A stretch of 10,733 nt of DNA from Phoronis ovalis (lineage: Eukaryota > Phoronida > Phoronidae), in assembly GCA_028565635.1 (NCBI GenBank), contig JAOXYB010060613.1, forward strand, positions 1 to 10,733, read 5' to 3'. Below the pieces are notes generated by a model. It saw only the letters and a list, made by a program, of their open reading frames with translations. It was not told the DNA's origin and searched no databases. Positions 1 to 7,950 of this stretch are shown here, in pieces; positions within the stretch are counted from its first letter, which is position 1, and each line of letters opens with the position of its first letter. The position numbers were made by a program, and so were the translations under genes.

Positions 1-17
1 CCCGCACTTTTTTCATG
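1..17 (-). CDS. INO80D: INO80D probable coding exon 7, first 17 nt only
   Basis: After the phase-0 donor at 154, an acceptor ACTGTTCCAG (AG at 19-18) lies 137 bp downstream, with TAAC and CTAAT branch-like motifs before it. The exon would begin His-Glu-Lys-Ser-Ala and leave the window. Basic residues are expected at this point in the family, but 17 nt cannot confirm identity. An alternative acceptor about 20 bp earlier reaches a stop codon after seven sense codons, which favours this one. Confidence 0.5.
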
Positions 18-3000
18 CTGGAACAGTTATTATTAGCTAAAAAAGGGAATTTCTTTAATATAAACAATATTGAAATATTACCATGTGAAAGACAAAACCA
101 ATGCTGTATATCCTATAGATAGGATAAACAGCAAAAAGTATTAAGTAAACTTACAGCTTGAGATGAATGTTGATGGCAGACTGGATATTCATGTAAAACA
201 TCAAATATCGAAGTACAACATTGCGAATTATCGGGAAATTTTCCAGTACAATACTCAAATAACTGCTGGTCGACATTATACATTATATCTTTGCAAATTA
301 GTCAAGGACATAAATTAGAGCATTTTACAATTTACATCAAATCCTGGCAGAACTTTTTAATAATTATGCAAAAAATGTATAATTTTAAATAGCAGAATAT
401 TTGCTACCTTTTAATAACCGTGAATTTGCAAATCACCTAGGCAACTCTTGGTTAGCCACAAATATTCCAAGGGTTACTCTATTAAATATTTTATAATCAC
501 TACAGTGAGTATGACTATACAGTATACATGGAATAAAACTGTATGTACTTTAATCTGCATATTTATTGATTTTTATTATAGCTTTAGTAAAAGGATACGT
601 TTAATGCAATGGTTAGTATATGGTAGGGCGGTACTGCTACATTGCACATTTTCCTCTTCATTTTTATACAAACATGGCCGCTTCTCCAAGCCTCGTCGCT
701 TATATCTGAAAATAATACAAACTGTGTAATACTACAATGCACTGCGGGGAGAAAATGCACTCTGCTGAAACGAGCAGCAAAGAAACCCTTTTTAATATTG
801 TATAGTATTCAAATTCAAAGAACCAAGCAGAACCTCTTTCGTCTTTTTACCCAGATTTATTCCATGTACAAAAACTGGAATACAATAACTTGTATTAGAG
901 CTAAATTTTGAGCAGTGGTTTTATCTGGTTCATTCCAATCTGCTAGTAAGACAACTGACACGCACTGCTTTAAACCTTACATGCACAATAAAATAAATAA
1001 ATGATTGACAACATAGTTTAAATTGTTTACTACAGATTTTGGTGAATTCTAAACTTACTTGTCACTTCGTCTAGTCTGTGATACTTCACGTTTTATTTCC
1101 TGTACTGCTCGGCGAGCTAGGCCCGTACTTTCTTTAGCAGCTAGAATTAATGCTTTTGAAGCTTTATTGTCATACATGCGCATGGTAACATTTGCTCGCT
1201 GAGATTTATCTATCTGGTTAAACTGACGTCGTAATCGAGCTTTGAACAATGACACGTTTGCCTTACGAGTACCGCGAGAATATTCCTCTTGCCTAGAAAA
1301 ATACAAATTAAACAAATTCTGTAATAGTATTAAAACTAAAGTGAGCTGTCAGATTGCAAGCACTTCATAAAATCAGCCTGATCATTCGCACTTCTTACCA
1401 TAATTCCTACGTCCAATCCTCTTGAATTTTACAAATTCGACAAATATATACATTCAAGACAATGAAAATGTAAATGTGTACGCTGAATTAGCTACATTTA
1501 AATTACCTGTTAAAAGGCTAAAAAAGGTATGTCCATACATGTTTTCGCTTCAAGATCATGAACATGTAAATGTAAGTTGAATTAGCCAAAAAACACTACA
1601 TACTATTCAAGTTTGAAGTATAAGTAGGTTGTCTAACAAAACATATCTAGGAGATGAAGACAACATATTTTAGACCTAAACATATACAATTAGGTGGTAC
1701 CTGGCACTACTGTGGTATGTTCAAACCCCCCCCCCCCCACATTTCTAAATACAAATAGGAGTGGCCACAATTGGATTTTGAAGTGAATGAGAAACTGACA
1801 TTCATTTGAAATGTTATGGATTCTACAATGGGTAAACGTACATACAAAAGTTTGAGCTTAGAAAGCTATTAGCAATTTTCTAATAAAAATCAAAACATGC
1901 CAGAAAAAATAAGAAGATTCACGTACTCATCACAGTCTTCATCCGATGATATGGAAAACCATCCATGTTGCCATGGTAACATATCTTCATCTGAGTCAGA
2001 ATCTGAGTCATCAGGTCCTGAAATAAATCAAACGAATTTCTAAATGATTAGCAATCATTTGCTTTGAAGCTACAAACTACAATATGTGTATTTCAGGTCG
2101 CGCATTGCAAAGAAACTCCAATCACAGGTCTCAAATGCTTCAAATCCCAATTTTGTAGTTAGATGAGTTTAAAACACCTCCAACATTACTGATCCATAAT
2201 AAAGTGATGGCACAAATACTACCTATATTAAATAAGTAGTAAGGGGAAGGAAGGTACTTTTCATTATACCCCTCATTGTGACAGAAATAAGTTTTAGTTG
2301 ATGGGTAAGAATGTAATATCAGCAACATTGTTACCTTACTGATAGCTAGAAACAACCCAATTCTTTCCCGTAAATGCACAATAATCCTGTGGCAGCATTA
2401 TCACAATGAGTAGCACGTATAAAAGAAAACTGCACAAATAGGTATTCTTACCAAATGTCAATAGATCAGTATTGTATGCTTTCTTCATAGCATTGTATTT
2501 ATACACATTCACTGCCGATTCATTTTTTAATCTTTTCCGCACTTCAACCTCGGATAAAATTCCCCGAGGTTTCCGTAACCTAGTTGTATGTGACTTCGGA
2601 ATGTTTCCATGTTGTTGTATCCTGTTGTTATTACTATGATAATGAGCGAGTCCCGTAGATTGCCCATGACGTGTCTGATGTATTACATGCTGCTGTATAG
2701 CATTTTGCATTCCTGAGCCAGTCCCTGTCAAGGGAACTTGCAAGTTACCCAACATAGTGTGGTGTGGGAACAAATTGTGAACAGTTTGACCTAGCATAGC
2801 TTTAGTCCTATTCTCCAGCATAAATCTCTGAGAGTTATCAACACAGAAAGGCTGAGATACCGGGGTCTGTGGTGTACCCGGTTGGTGCTCTGGAGTAGTA
2901 CCTTGACTCGAGAACTCCTGATTCCTTTTCTGTTTATCTTTTAGTTTATTTTGCGCTATTCTCGTTTGTAAACGATTCATTGTTCTAGAACTTTTAGTTC

Positions 3001-4209
3001 CTTTAGGCTCAGGTTTACTTTTAGTTCTCTCTATTAGCTTTTCTGCCAGTTCAGGAAACATTTTGGCAGGCGAGAAATTCAACTCTGGTTTTGTCAGCTC
3101 TGATAGAGTATCATTATTCATTACAATCCCTGAATGTCCAGGACTATAAACAGCAGATTTTGCCATAGGAGTTGGTTCCGTATCTGGAAAGGCATACGGA
3201 TCATCCGGATCATTCATAGCTGAATCAGCAAATCGACTGTTACTTCTTGACAAGCTGAATCGGCTCTTCAGACGAGATTCTAATGAAAAAGATGGCATAG
3301 TTTCTGTATCCACAATTGGTGACCTGTCTTTTAATTTATTTTTCCGCTCTTTTTTAGGTATGATTCCCATGACTTGCATATGGCTGTTACAATATCTAGA
3401 ATATAATATAATACAATAAGTACACATAGTTACAAACTTAATACACAATACCAGCATTTCCATGAATACATTTTTGTTGTCTTTGTAAATCTCCTGAACA
3501 CAGCTGTATGAAATTTATTTCTGCTATGTATTACATCCATTAGCGCAATCAAAAAATATTTAACTTTAAGGCGATCCACTTGTCTCAACAATCATGCCTG
3601 TAGCTGATTGCAACTGCTTAATTATGGAATTTCCTACATTTCAGCAAGTATAAAAGAATTACAGTGCGACAAAATGGTGGTTTAACAGGACCTTTCTAGT
3701 TAGTTTAAAGTCTCATCCACTGGGGGATACTTTGAGAAAAAGCGAGATTTGAGGGCTAACCTACAATTCAACGCATTGCAAAATACCAACTTTTCTTCAC
3801 AAAACTATTTTTATAGAGGATTTAGGGAAGAATTAGTTATCAAATTATTAAGCAATATACAGCTTTATTTATAAATAAACCATGTTACATTGTGATATTC
3901 CACTTGTGACCAACCAAGAAATACAAGTAAAAATGGTCCTATTTGGCTTCAATTTATTGTTTTTTTTATACTGAAAACTTACTGTTGTTTTTTATCTGTA
4001 GGTATTGCATTAGTGCATCGTTGAGGAGGACCAGTCTTTGCATTCAGCACATAGTCGCACTGCTTAAACGGGGCAGCTGGATCTTCCAATATATGCCTAA
4101 TACAGAAACCATAGCCATTCAATCGACGCTGTTTACACAGCTTGATACTAAACGAGCACAGAAGCTTGTTGTCCGCCGGGGAGTAGTGGATGTTACAACC
4201 TTCGTGCAT
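1..4209 (-). CDS. INO80D: INO80 complex subunit D (INO80D), 5' part of gene, at least six coding exons, runs off left edge
   Basis: INO80D is an accessory subunit of the nuclear INO80 ATP-dependent chromatin remodeller in animals. Coding exons on the minus strand are 4209-3983, 3395-2452, 2017-1927, 1292-1059, 705-599 and 288-155, probably followed by 17-1. All junctions are GT-AG, the phases agree at every join, and the joined frame is 579 codons without a stop. Residues 1-81 form a C3Hc3H zinc-binding domain (C18, C25, C36, H39, C51, C65, C78, H81). Next come a basic PKKERK stretch, a Ser-rich and then Gln/His-rich linker, an acidic Ser/Asp patch near 393-402, and a basic Arg/Lys-rich segment at about 426-499. 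A second C3Hc3H domain spans about 510-575. Signatures recalled from vertebrate INO80D include KLCKQRRLNGY, YCNSH, IPKKERK and QQLF. The vertebrate protein is about 1000 residues, so roughly the last 40% is outside the window. The start is the ATG at 4209, which gives the family N-terminus and follows an in-frame stop at 4231. Identification rests on recalled similarity, not a search. Confidence 0.93.
155..288 (-). CDS. INO80D: INO80D coding exon 6: second half of second C3Hc3H domain
   Basis: This 134-nt exon completes His535 (C|AT) and encodes residues 536-579, ending in phase 0 at donor GTAAGT (154). Family text includes QQLFEYCTGKF, QC, SIFDV and VCHQH, supplying C548, C558 or C559, C572 and H575. 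The acceptor (AG at 290-289) is unusual, GCAAAG rather than pyrimidine-AG, with a weak upstream tract but a CTAAT branch-point-like motif. It is preferred because it restores the conserved His and matches the family at ILLN/IMYN. A TGA in frame just upstream means the exon cannot extend much further. Confidence 0.87.
599..705 (-). CDS. INO80D: INO80D coding exon 5: first half of second C3Hc3H domain
   Basis: This 107-nt exon has acceptor TATTATTTTCAG (AG at 707-706) and a weak donor GTATCC at 598. It completes Lys499, encodes residues 500-534 and gives the first base of His535. Ligands C510, C521 and C532 are present in the order RPC, QC and HC. The match to the vertebrate stretch reading CANKALPFTRHCFQH is clear here as CSSTALPYTNHCIK(H). 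It is too short for ordinary open-frame detection. Longer plus-strand open frames across this region are shadows. Confidence 0.9.
1059..1292 (-). CDS. INO80D: INO80D coding exon 4: basic, probably helical segment
   Basis: This 234-nt exon has acceptor TTTTCTAG (AG at 1294-1293) and donor GTAAGT at 1058. It completes Glu421, encodes residues 422-498 and gives two bases of Lys499. The product is rich in Arg, Lys, Ala and Gln (for example FKARLRRQFNQIDKSQRAN and KALILAAKESTGLARRAVQE). It aligns with the vertebrate region containing FRKALLQAASKEP and LIQELRRA, just before the second zinc domain. It is probably mostly alpha-helical. Confidence 0.9.
1451..1586. repeat. Degenerate direct repeat, ~42 bp, offset ~95 bp, in INO80D intron 3
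   Basis: 1453-1492 and 1548-1585 share TTCAAGA, ATGTAAATGT and TGAATTAGC in the same order and spacing, with scattered differences. This is probably an old local duplication within the intron (1293-1926), which otherwise holds nothing recognisable apart from the C run. Confidence 0.4.
1726..1738. repeat. Run of 13 C
   Basis: A homopolymer of 13 C (G on the transcribed strand) lies in INO80D intron 3. Its length is likely to vary between individuals or sequencing reads, and it does not touch a splice site. Confidence 0.9.
1927..2017 (-). CDS. INO80D: INO80D coding exon 3: acidic Ser/Asp patch
   Basis: This 91-nt exon has acceptor TTTATTTCAG (AG at 2019-2018) and donor GTACGT at 1926. It completes Gly391, encodes residues 392-420 and gives two bases of Glu421. 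The sequence is strongly acidic (DDSDSDSDED), followed by an aromatic stretch MLPWQHGWFS and a second acidic run SSDEDCDE. Vertebrate INO80D has a comparable acidic segment (around GLDWSEESGEE) in the same place. The Ser-Asp pattern fits casein kinase 2 sites (inference). No exon this short would be found from open frames alone; it is supported by matching phases on both sides. Confidence 0.88.
2452..3395 (-). CDS. INO80D: INO80D coding exon 2: end of first zinc domain and long low-complexity linker
   Basis: This 944-nt exon encodes residues 77-390 and the first base of Gly391. The acceptor is TTCTAG (AG at 3397-3396) and the donor is GTAAGA at 2451. It opens with YCNSH, which supplies the last ligands C78 and H81, then a basic IPKKERK segment that may act as a nuclear localisation signal (inference). 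The rest is mostly disordered-looking: Ser/Arg-rich (near SRFSLSRSNSR), a DDPYAF acidic-aromatic motif recalling EDPFAF of vertebrate INO80D, a basic RLQTRIAQNKLKDKQK stretch probably helical, then Pro/Thr- and Gln/His-rich sequence. The end (GILSEVEVRKRLK, then YNTDLLTFG) resembles the conserved segment before the acidic patch. The open frame extends past both splice sites, but those extensions are intronic. Confidence 0.9.
3983..4209 (-). CDS. INO80D: INO80D coding exon 1: start codon and most of first C3Hc3H domain
   Basis: This exon encodes residues 1-75 and two bases of codon 76. The ATG at 4209-4207 has A at -3. Family-typical text includes KLCKQRRLNGYGFCIRH and APFKQCDYV. Zinc ligands C18, C25, C36, H39, C51 and C65 are here. 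The donor GTAAGT starts at 3982. The split codon CA|A (Gln76) is completed by the next exon, and the final Cys-His pair of the domain lies there too. The open frame continues seven codons upstream of the ATG, but only from a GTG after an in-frame TGA, so that extension is not a start. Transcription of the exon begins at 4247, after the acceptor. Confidence 0.93.
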
Positions 4210-4249
4210 TATGACAGATTCTAACACCACTCACATTGCAGCTGATACT
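4210..4249 (-). promoter_or_regulatory. INO80D: INO80D 5' UTR acceptor and leader of the start-codon exon
   Basis: Reading the minus strand, a strong acceptor (TTTCTTTCCAG, AG at 4249-4248) lies 38 nt before the ATG. The leader from 4247 to 4210 should therefore be the end of a spliced 5' UTR. There is no in-frame coding extension, because TGA at 4233-4231 is in frame with the start. The acceptor call is from motif only; no transcript evidence is available. Confidence 0.65.
4231..4236 (-). promoter_or_regulatory. Minimal start-stop upstream frame (ATGTGA)
   Basis: The INO80D leader contains ATG immediately followed by TGA, 21 nt between the stop and the main ATG and in the same frame. The upstream ATG has G at -3, a favourable context. 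Start-stop elements are known in other genes to stall or divert ribosomes and lower main-frame translation. A role here is inference. The same bases also resemble a GTGAGT donor, but splicing there would leave an exon of only about 13 nt. Confidence 0.5.
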
Positions 4250-6095
4250 GGAAAGAAACAAGTTTATATTATTTTTTGAACATATTTTTAAATAGGTACT
4301 ACATATTCAATCTCATGCCAGTGCTACTTTTTCTTGGGGAGGGGGCAAACCGGAAGCACATAAATGTTTAATACAAAGTTTGCATGAAACCATCCTTAAC
4401 TCTGTCATGAACATGTAACACAAGACACCTTCTGTGATTATTTGGGTTCAGTTTTCAATAAGGGTGCTTTTGTAGTTGACAGCTCATTTAAAATCTTAAT
4501 CACTTCTTTGAAAAATATCAAATAAGAAATTGCAACAGAAGTCAAAATCAAATAGAAATCCATAGCATAGAACTTGAATATTATATTAAATCCAAATTTT
4601 ACTTGCAGTTAAATCTGAACTGGAGCTGATTTGAATAGGTGAATAATTTAGTATGTGACAATTAATCAGAAATATCTGGGATGACACTTTGTATATTTAT
4701 CAGACACCTGTTTCGAAAAAAAGTCAGTCAAAAAGACTTGAAAACACTGACAGAAGCCGGAGATCTAACATCTTTTCCTATATTGTTAAAGAAGCATTAA
4801 TGTGCTGCAGAGCCAGAAATGACAGTTCATAAGCACCATCATTTGTAAAGTTAAAAATATGAGCATTTTGATTTGTAAACAACAGCTGATATCTTTTGCA
4901 TTATCAGCGTCATAAATACTGTATATGAAGCTCAGTTACCAACTAATCATTATTACATAGGCAAACAATTAGAAAGAATGATCATGGCCATATCAGAACA
5001 TATGGAACAAGTCGCTGGCACAAGCACCCAGCATAGTATTTGCCCTGACACCCTATTATACATTTGTTTGTATAATATTGTAATTGCTTTTCTTCTTAGC
5101 TTTACTTTAATCTTTCGGCTATTAATAACATTGTCCTTAATTATAAACTACCATCATAAACTGTTAAATAATTGTTGTGTTCCAAACACAAAACCATTAA
5201 AAATTCTGGTAGTAAATTAGCATACATAATTTATCGATTTCCAAGTATTTACGTCATTTTAATTATTTATTAGTAACTTCAAATATTTTAAACAAGAAAA
5301 TGTAAACTGGTGATTATTATATATTTGACACAATTCCTGCTATACATTTATTTATTCATTCATTCAAAACCTAGGCATTTCAAACAAATGATCATTATAC
5401 AAAGTACACCTACCTAACAGAGTAACAACAAGTTAACCAACACGACAAGGAAATTAATAATGTATAATTATCATCAAACACGGCACCAGAAACAAAACTG
5501 AACTGTAACAACTTCCTAGAAACCTTTCTTTTATTCCCACCATATTTTTTTCTTTTTACCAAACTTCTCAAACAGCACACAACAGTTGACAGCATCAGGC
5601 TGTATGTCATAGAAACAACTGGTCATAAGAATACAATGCAAGAAATCAGGTGCATGGCTTGAGAACAGCAGTGCCCAGAAAGAACCAAGGTGCAAAAAAG
5701 TATCATCTTGTTCTATTGTGGTTTTAAAAAAGATAAAAGAATGCTTCGAAGTCAGTTAAAATTCAGTAAATTGCAACAACTGACTGATTTTTTTTCCATA
5801 ACCATATAGCATACAAGAGCAGCTTATTAAGGGTTTCTAGTTTCCTAATTTAATCAATGTAACTTAAATCTGGAAGTCATTGCTTTGATTGCAGATTTTT
5901 TGTTTTATAAACAATTTTAATAAAAAAACAGCATATTGGAAAAGTTATGAAAGGATCAACATATATATGTATATCAAATGAATTTCTAAAGGAAACGACT
6001 TATACCTGCTTTTCTGTGATTAGTTGGAACACACATGTACACAGTTTTCTAGTTCAGTTTCAAATGAAGTTTATGTGTTAGTCAACTGATAGACC

Positions 6096-6180
6096 AATCC
6101 CTGGGAACCCGAGGATGGGCAGGGATAGTGGACCAAGTAACAGTGGTTACCATGAAGATAACCGCTGTGTAGTCCCAGCA
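6096..6180. other. GC-rich patch with two adjacent hairpins
   Basis: Inside AT-rich DNA, this patch can fold into two hairpins. The first pairs ATCCCT (6097-6102) with AGGGAT (6121-6126). The second pairs ACAGTGGTTA (6140-6149) with TAACCGCTGT (6159-6168), ten pairs with one G-T, around a nine-base loop, and may extend outward through GGAC/GTCC. It could be a structured RNA within the intron, the remnant of a repeat, or a conserved regulatory element. I do not recognise a family. Confidence 0.35.
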
Positions 6181-6668
6181 CCATGGGGGAGTACCGGAGA
6201 TGTTCTTTATTCTCATGTATTCTTTATTCGTATACATATTTTATAATGCCATATATGCCATCTGCATTGAAAATAATATCATAGAGCATGTCAGGGGGAT
6301 GTACACCACATCATTACAAGGCCCCGTTAATGTTACAAATTGTTACAGGCTCTGCTATTTTCCAGATCCCTAGGGGTCAGGCTTTCAATTGACTCCTACA
6401 TTACTATGAAGTACTACGCCATTTCATGCTTCAAATGGTGTTCTTCATACCTGAGTTATAATGTCATAACTTCGCATCATATCCAATACATATGTTTAGT
6501 CAATTATTTTGCAATATATGCAAAGTTATACTACTGGAGCAATAAGATGGGGACTGCCTACGTAAGAAATTAGGTTAATAAGATGACCCAGCGACATCCA
6601 AACAGTTCACAGAGAAAATTTCATCTACACTGGCAGTACATGCCGTAAAACGTAGTCTATCTGCGTTT

Positions 6669-6932
6669 TTTGGGAATTTTGCGACTGCGATATTATTAAG
6701 CAAAACATCGAGGGAATTCCCAAATCGGAAAACCCCTACCAGAATTTGTCATATATAATATTTCTTAGTGAATCATTGACCAACACTAGTTTTCTAACCC
6801 CTAAAGACTTTACCGAAACACACGGGAGATAAAAATATTGGTGAAACGTCTAGTAATTATTTAATTAATTAGGTGCGACGTCATTTGTGAAACACGGAAG
6901 TGTTACTAACAGAAGCAAAAAAAGTCGCAAAA
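6669..6932. repeat. Interleaved short inverted repeats
   Basis: TTTGGGAATT (6669-6678) is matched by AATTCCCAAA (6715-6724), a perfect ten-base arm. The overlapping ATTTTGCGACT (6676-6686) is matched by AGTCGCAAAAT (6923-6933). A further CGCGACT lies near 6946. The outer pair could be worn ends of a small transposon of about 260 bp, but no flanking duplication is obvious. Confidence 0.3.
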
Positions 6933-6992
6933 TAGGGGTGAAATTCGCGACTTAATAGAGATTTTATTATTCTCGAGATAACAAAGACTTAC

Positions 6993-7101
6993 CAGTTATA
7001 TTTATATTACCTTCATATTGACCAAAATTCGAAAAAATCTCAAATAAATAAATTACAAATGTCTTCCTTAAATATGGCCGACGATTTTAGCTTGTTTTCA
7101 T
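6993..7101 (-). other. Candidate non-coding first exon of INO80D
   Basis: A near-consensus minus-strand donor, CTG|GTAAGT (GT at 6992-6991), is the strongest I found between 4250 and 7600. The exon would run from an unknown start near the CpG cluster down to 6993. If transcription starts upstream of 7101, the leader includes a five-triplet upstream frame (ATG at 7101, TAA at 7089-7087). A second donor-like site (GAAGGTAATA) lies about 20 bp upstream in transcription. The 5' boundary is a guess. Confidence 0.35.
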
Positions 7102-7135
7102 GACGCGCACGGGAGACATTTCACGTAGCCGGCAA
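7070..7135. promoter_or_regulatory. CpG cluster, candidate promoter core for INO80D
   Basis: At least seven CpGs fall within about 60 bp (including GACGCGCACGGG and CACGTAGCCGG) in an otherwise AT-rich, CpG-poor stretch. The cluster sits just upstream, in minus-strand terms, of the best 5' UTR donor. An ATGGCCGAC core at about 7074 partly resembles a YY1 site. Promoter function is inferred from composition and position. Confidence 0.35.
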
Positions 7136-7379
7136 GATGACCCAAATTCAACTTCGAAAAATCCCATCTTAAATTTTGAACCATGAAAAATAATGGTAAA
7201 TTACGAAAAAAAATCCAGCAAAATTGTTAAGTTTAGTATATATATTATAAACGTCTTATTTTTCTTTAGTTAGGTATTTTTCAGCATGCGGAGCAAAAGG
7301 GGGTAAAATAACTCTTCCGCCAAGAAATGGAATTCTCTGGTCGTGCTGAACTTTAGATGACAAAAACTTAACAACGGAA

Positions 7380-7389
7380 CGCCATTTTG
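7380..7389 (-). promoter_or_regulatory. YY1-like site (CAAAATGGCG)
   Basis: The plus strand reads CGCCATTTTG, the reverse complement of the AAAATGGCG core bound by YY1, a zinc-finger protein often found close to transcription starts. It lies about 280 bp upstream of the CpG cluster with respect to INO80D. A weaker one-mismatch version (AAACATGGCAGC) occurs at about 7876. Short motifs like this occur by chance. Confidence 0.3.
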
Positions 7390-7588
7390 TTTATGTCTCT
7401 AAATATTGGGTGTCCCAGAACTATAAAATATATGTTCGACCTAGAAAATACGAATTTAATTCACTGTGGAGGCTAATAAAATAGTGCGCCTAGCAAGTGC
7501 GCGAATCACACACTCATTTGCCAAGACCATTGCATTCAATCCGGGTTGCTTCAGTGCGAAAGAGTGATTGCTCTCCATGAATATGGCT

Positions 7589-7596
7589 TATAAAAG
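7589..7596 (+). promoter_or_regulatory. TATA-like box (TATAAAAG)
   Basis: A textbook TATA motif in plus orientation sits in the non-coding stretch between the two candidate first exons. Since the surrounding DNA is AT-rich, chance occurrence is quite possible. It is listed only because its sequence is a full match and it lies in a promoter-like neighbourhood. Confidence 0.2.
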
Positions 7597-7796
7597 TCAC
7601 CAAAATTCACATGCTAAATGTATATAAAAAAATATAAAATTCACAGGATATATACATCATATATTTTTAAAAGTTTTCGTATGCTTCTCTAATTTTTTTC
7701 TTGCGACAACAAAACGAAAAATATCATTTGAAAGTAATCATTTTTACGACCAGAAAGGACAAGATATTGAACATTGCTGAGAGTATTTTGAATTGT

Positions 7797-7834
7797 GATT
7801 GGCTAATACGACTACATCTATCAAATTTGATTGG
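7797..7834 (-). promoter_or_regulatory. Pair of inverted CCAAT boxes (NF-Y sites), 32 bp apart
   Basis: GATTGGCTAA begins at 7797 (reverse complement TTAGCCAATC, an excellent NF-Y match) and GATTGGGT begins at 7829. The start-to-start distance is 32 bp, about three helical turns, a spacing typical of multi-CCAAT promoters bound by NF-Y. They lie 40-80 bp upstream of the candidate plus-strand first exon. This is the best single promoter signature in the window, though experimental support is absent. Confidence 0.4.
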
Positions 7835-7864
7835 GTAGTTAAAAATAGGACGAATAATTAGCAT

Positions 7865-7948
7865 ATTACAACCAAAACATGGCAGCCATGCCCAGGAGTG
7901 AATGAAATTTAGGAAGAATTCTTCAACACTTTCGTTTACATTTTAAAG
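7865..7948 (+). other. Candidate plus-strand first exon with strong donor
   Basis: Downstream of the CCAAT pair, AAAG|GTAAGAG (GT at 7949-7950) is a strong plus-strand donor. The exon would include an ATG at 7879 in good context (A at -3, G at +4) opening an eight-codon frame, MAAMPRSE, closed by TGA at 7903-7905. This would be either an upstream frame in a leader or chance. I could not find a downstream coding exon in the remaining 2.8 kb, so the gene, if real, would continue beyond the window. The start coordinate is approximate. Confidence 0.3.
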
Positions 7949-7950
7949 GT

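Larger units (their letters stand above)
4250..6992 (-). other. Probable 5' UTR intron of INO80D, non-coding
   Basis: This stretch lies between the start-codon exon acceptor and the best upstream donor (6992). I see no coding exon on either strand. Open frames at 4978-5220, 5410-5610 and 6340-6573 are short, AT-biased and unlike any protein I recognise. It is mostly AT-rich with short simple repeats (TTTA/TTCA-like near 5347-5368, AT-rich near 5960-5975). The exceptions are the GC-rich hairpin patch at 6096-6180 and the inverted repeats at 6669-6932, described separately. The span depends on the donor at 6993 being the one used; weaker donor-like sites occur near 6008 and 6447. Confidence 0.4.

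Noticed and set aside
448-911. Two overlapping plus-strand open frames
   Set aside because: They run antisense across INO80D exon 5 and flanking introns; the minus-strand reading restores a conserved zinc domain with correct splice sites.
2140-2379. 79-codon minus-strand open frame
   Set aside because: It lies within INO80D intron 2 and partly overlaps the intronic tail of exon 2; its sequence is hydrophobic, unlike the family, and it has no role in the reconstructed frame.
3943-4224. 93-codon plus-strand open frame
   Set aside because: It is the antisense shadow of INO80D coding exon 1.
4228-4230. Earlier start for INO80D (seven codons upstream)
   Set aside because: That codon is GTG, not ATG, follows an in-frame TGA, and would add residues not found at the family's N-terminus.
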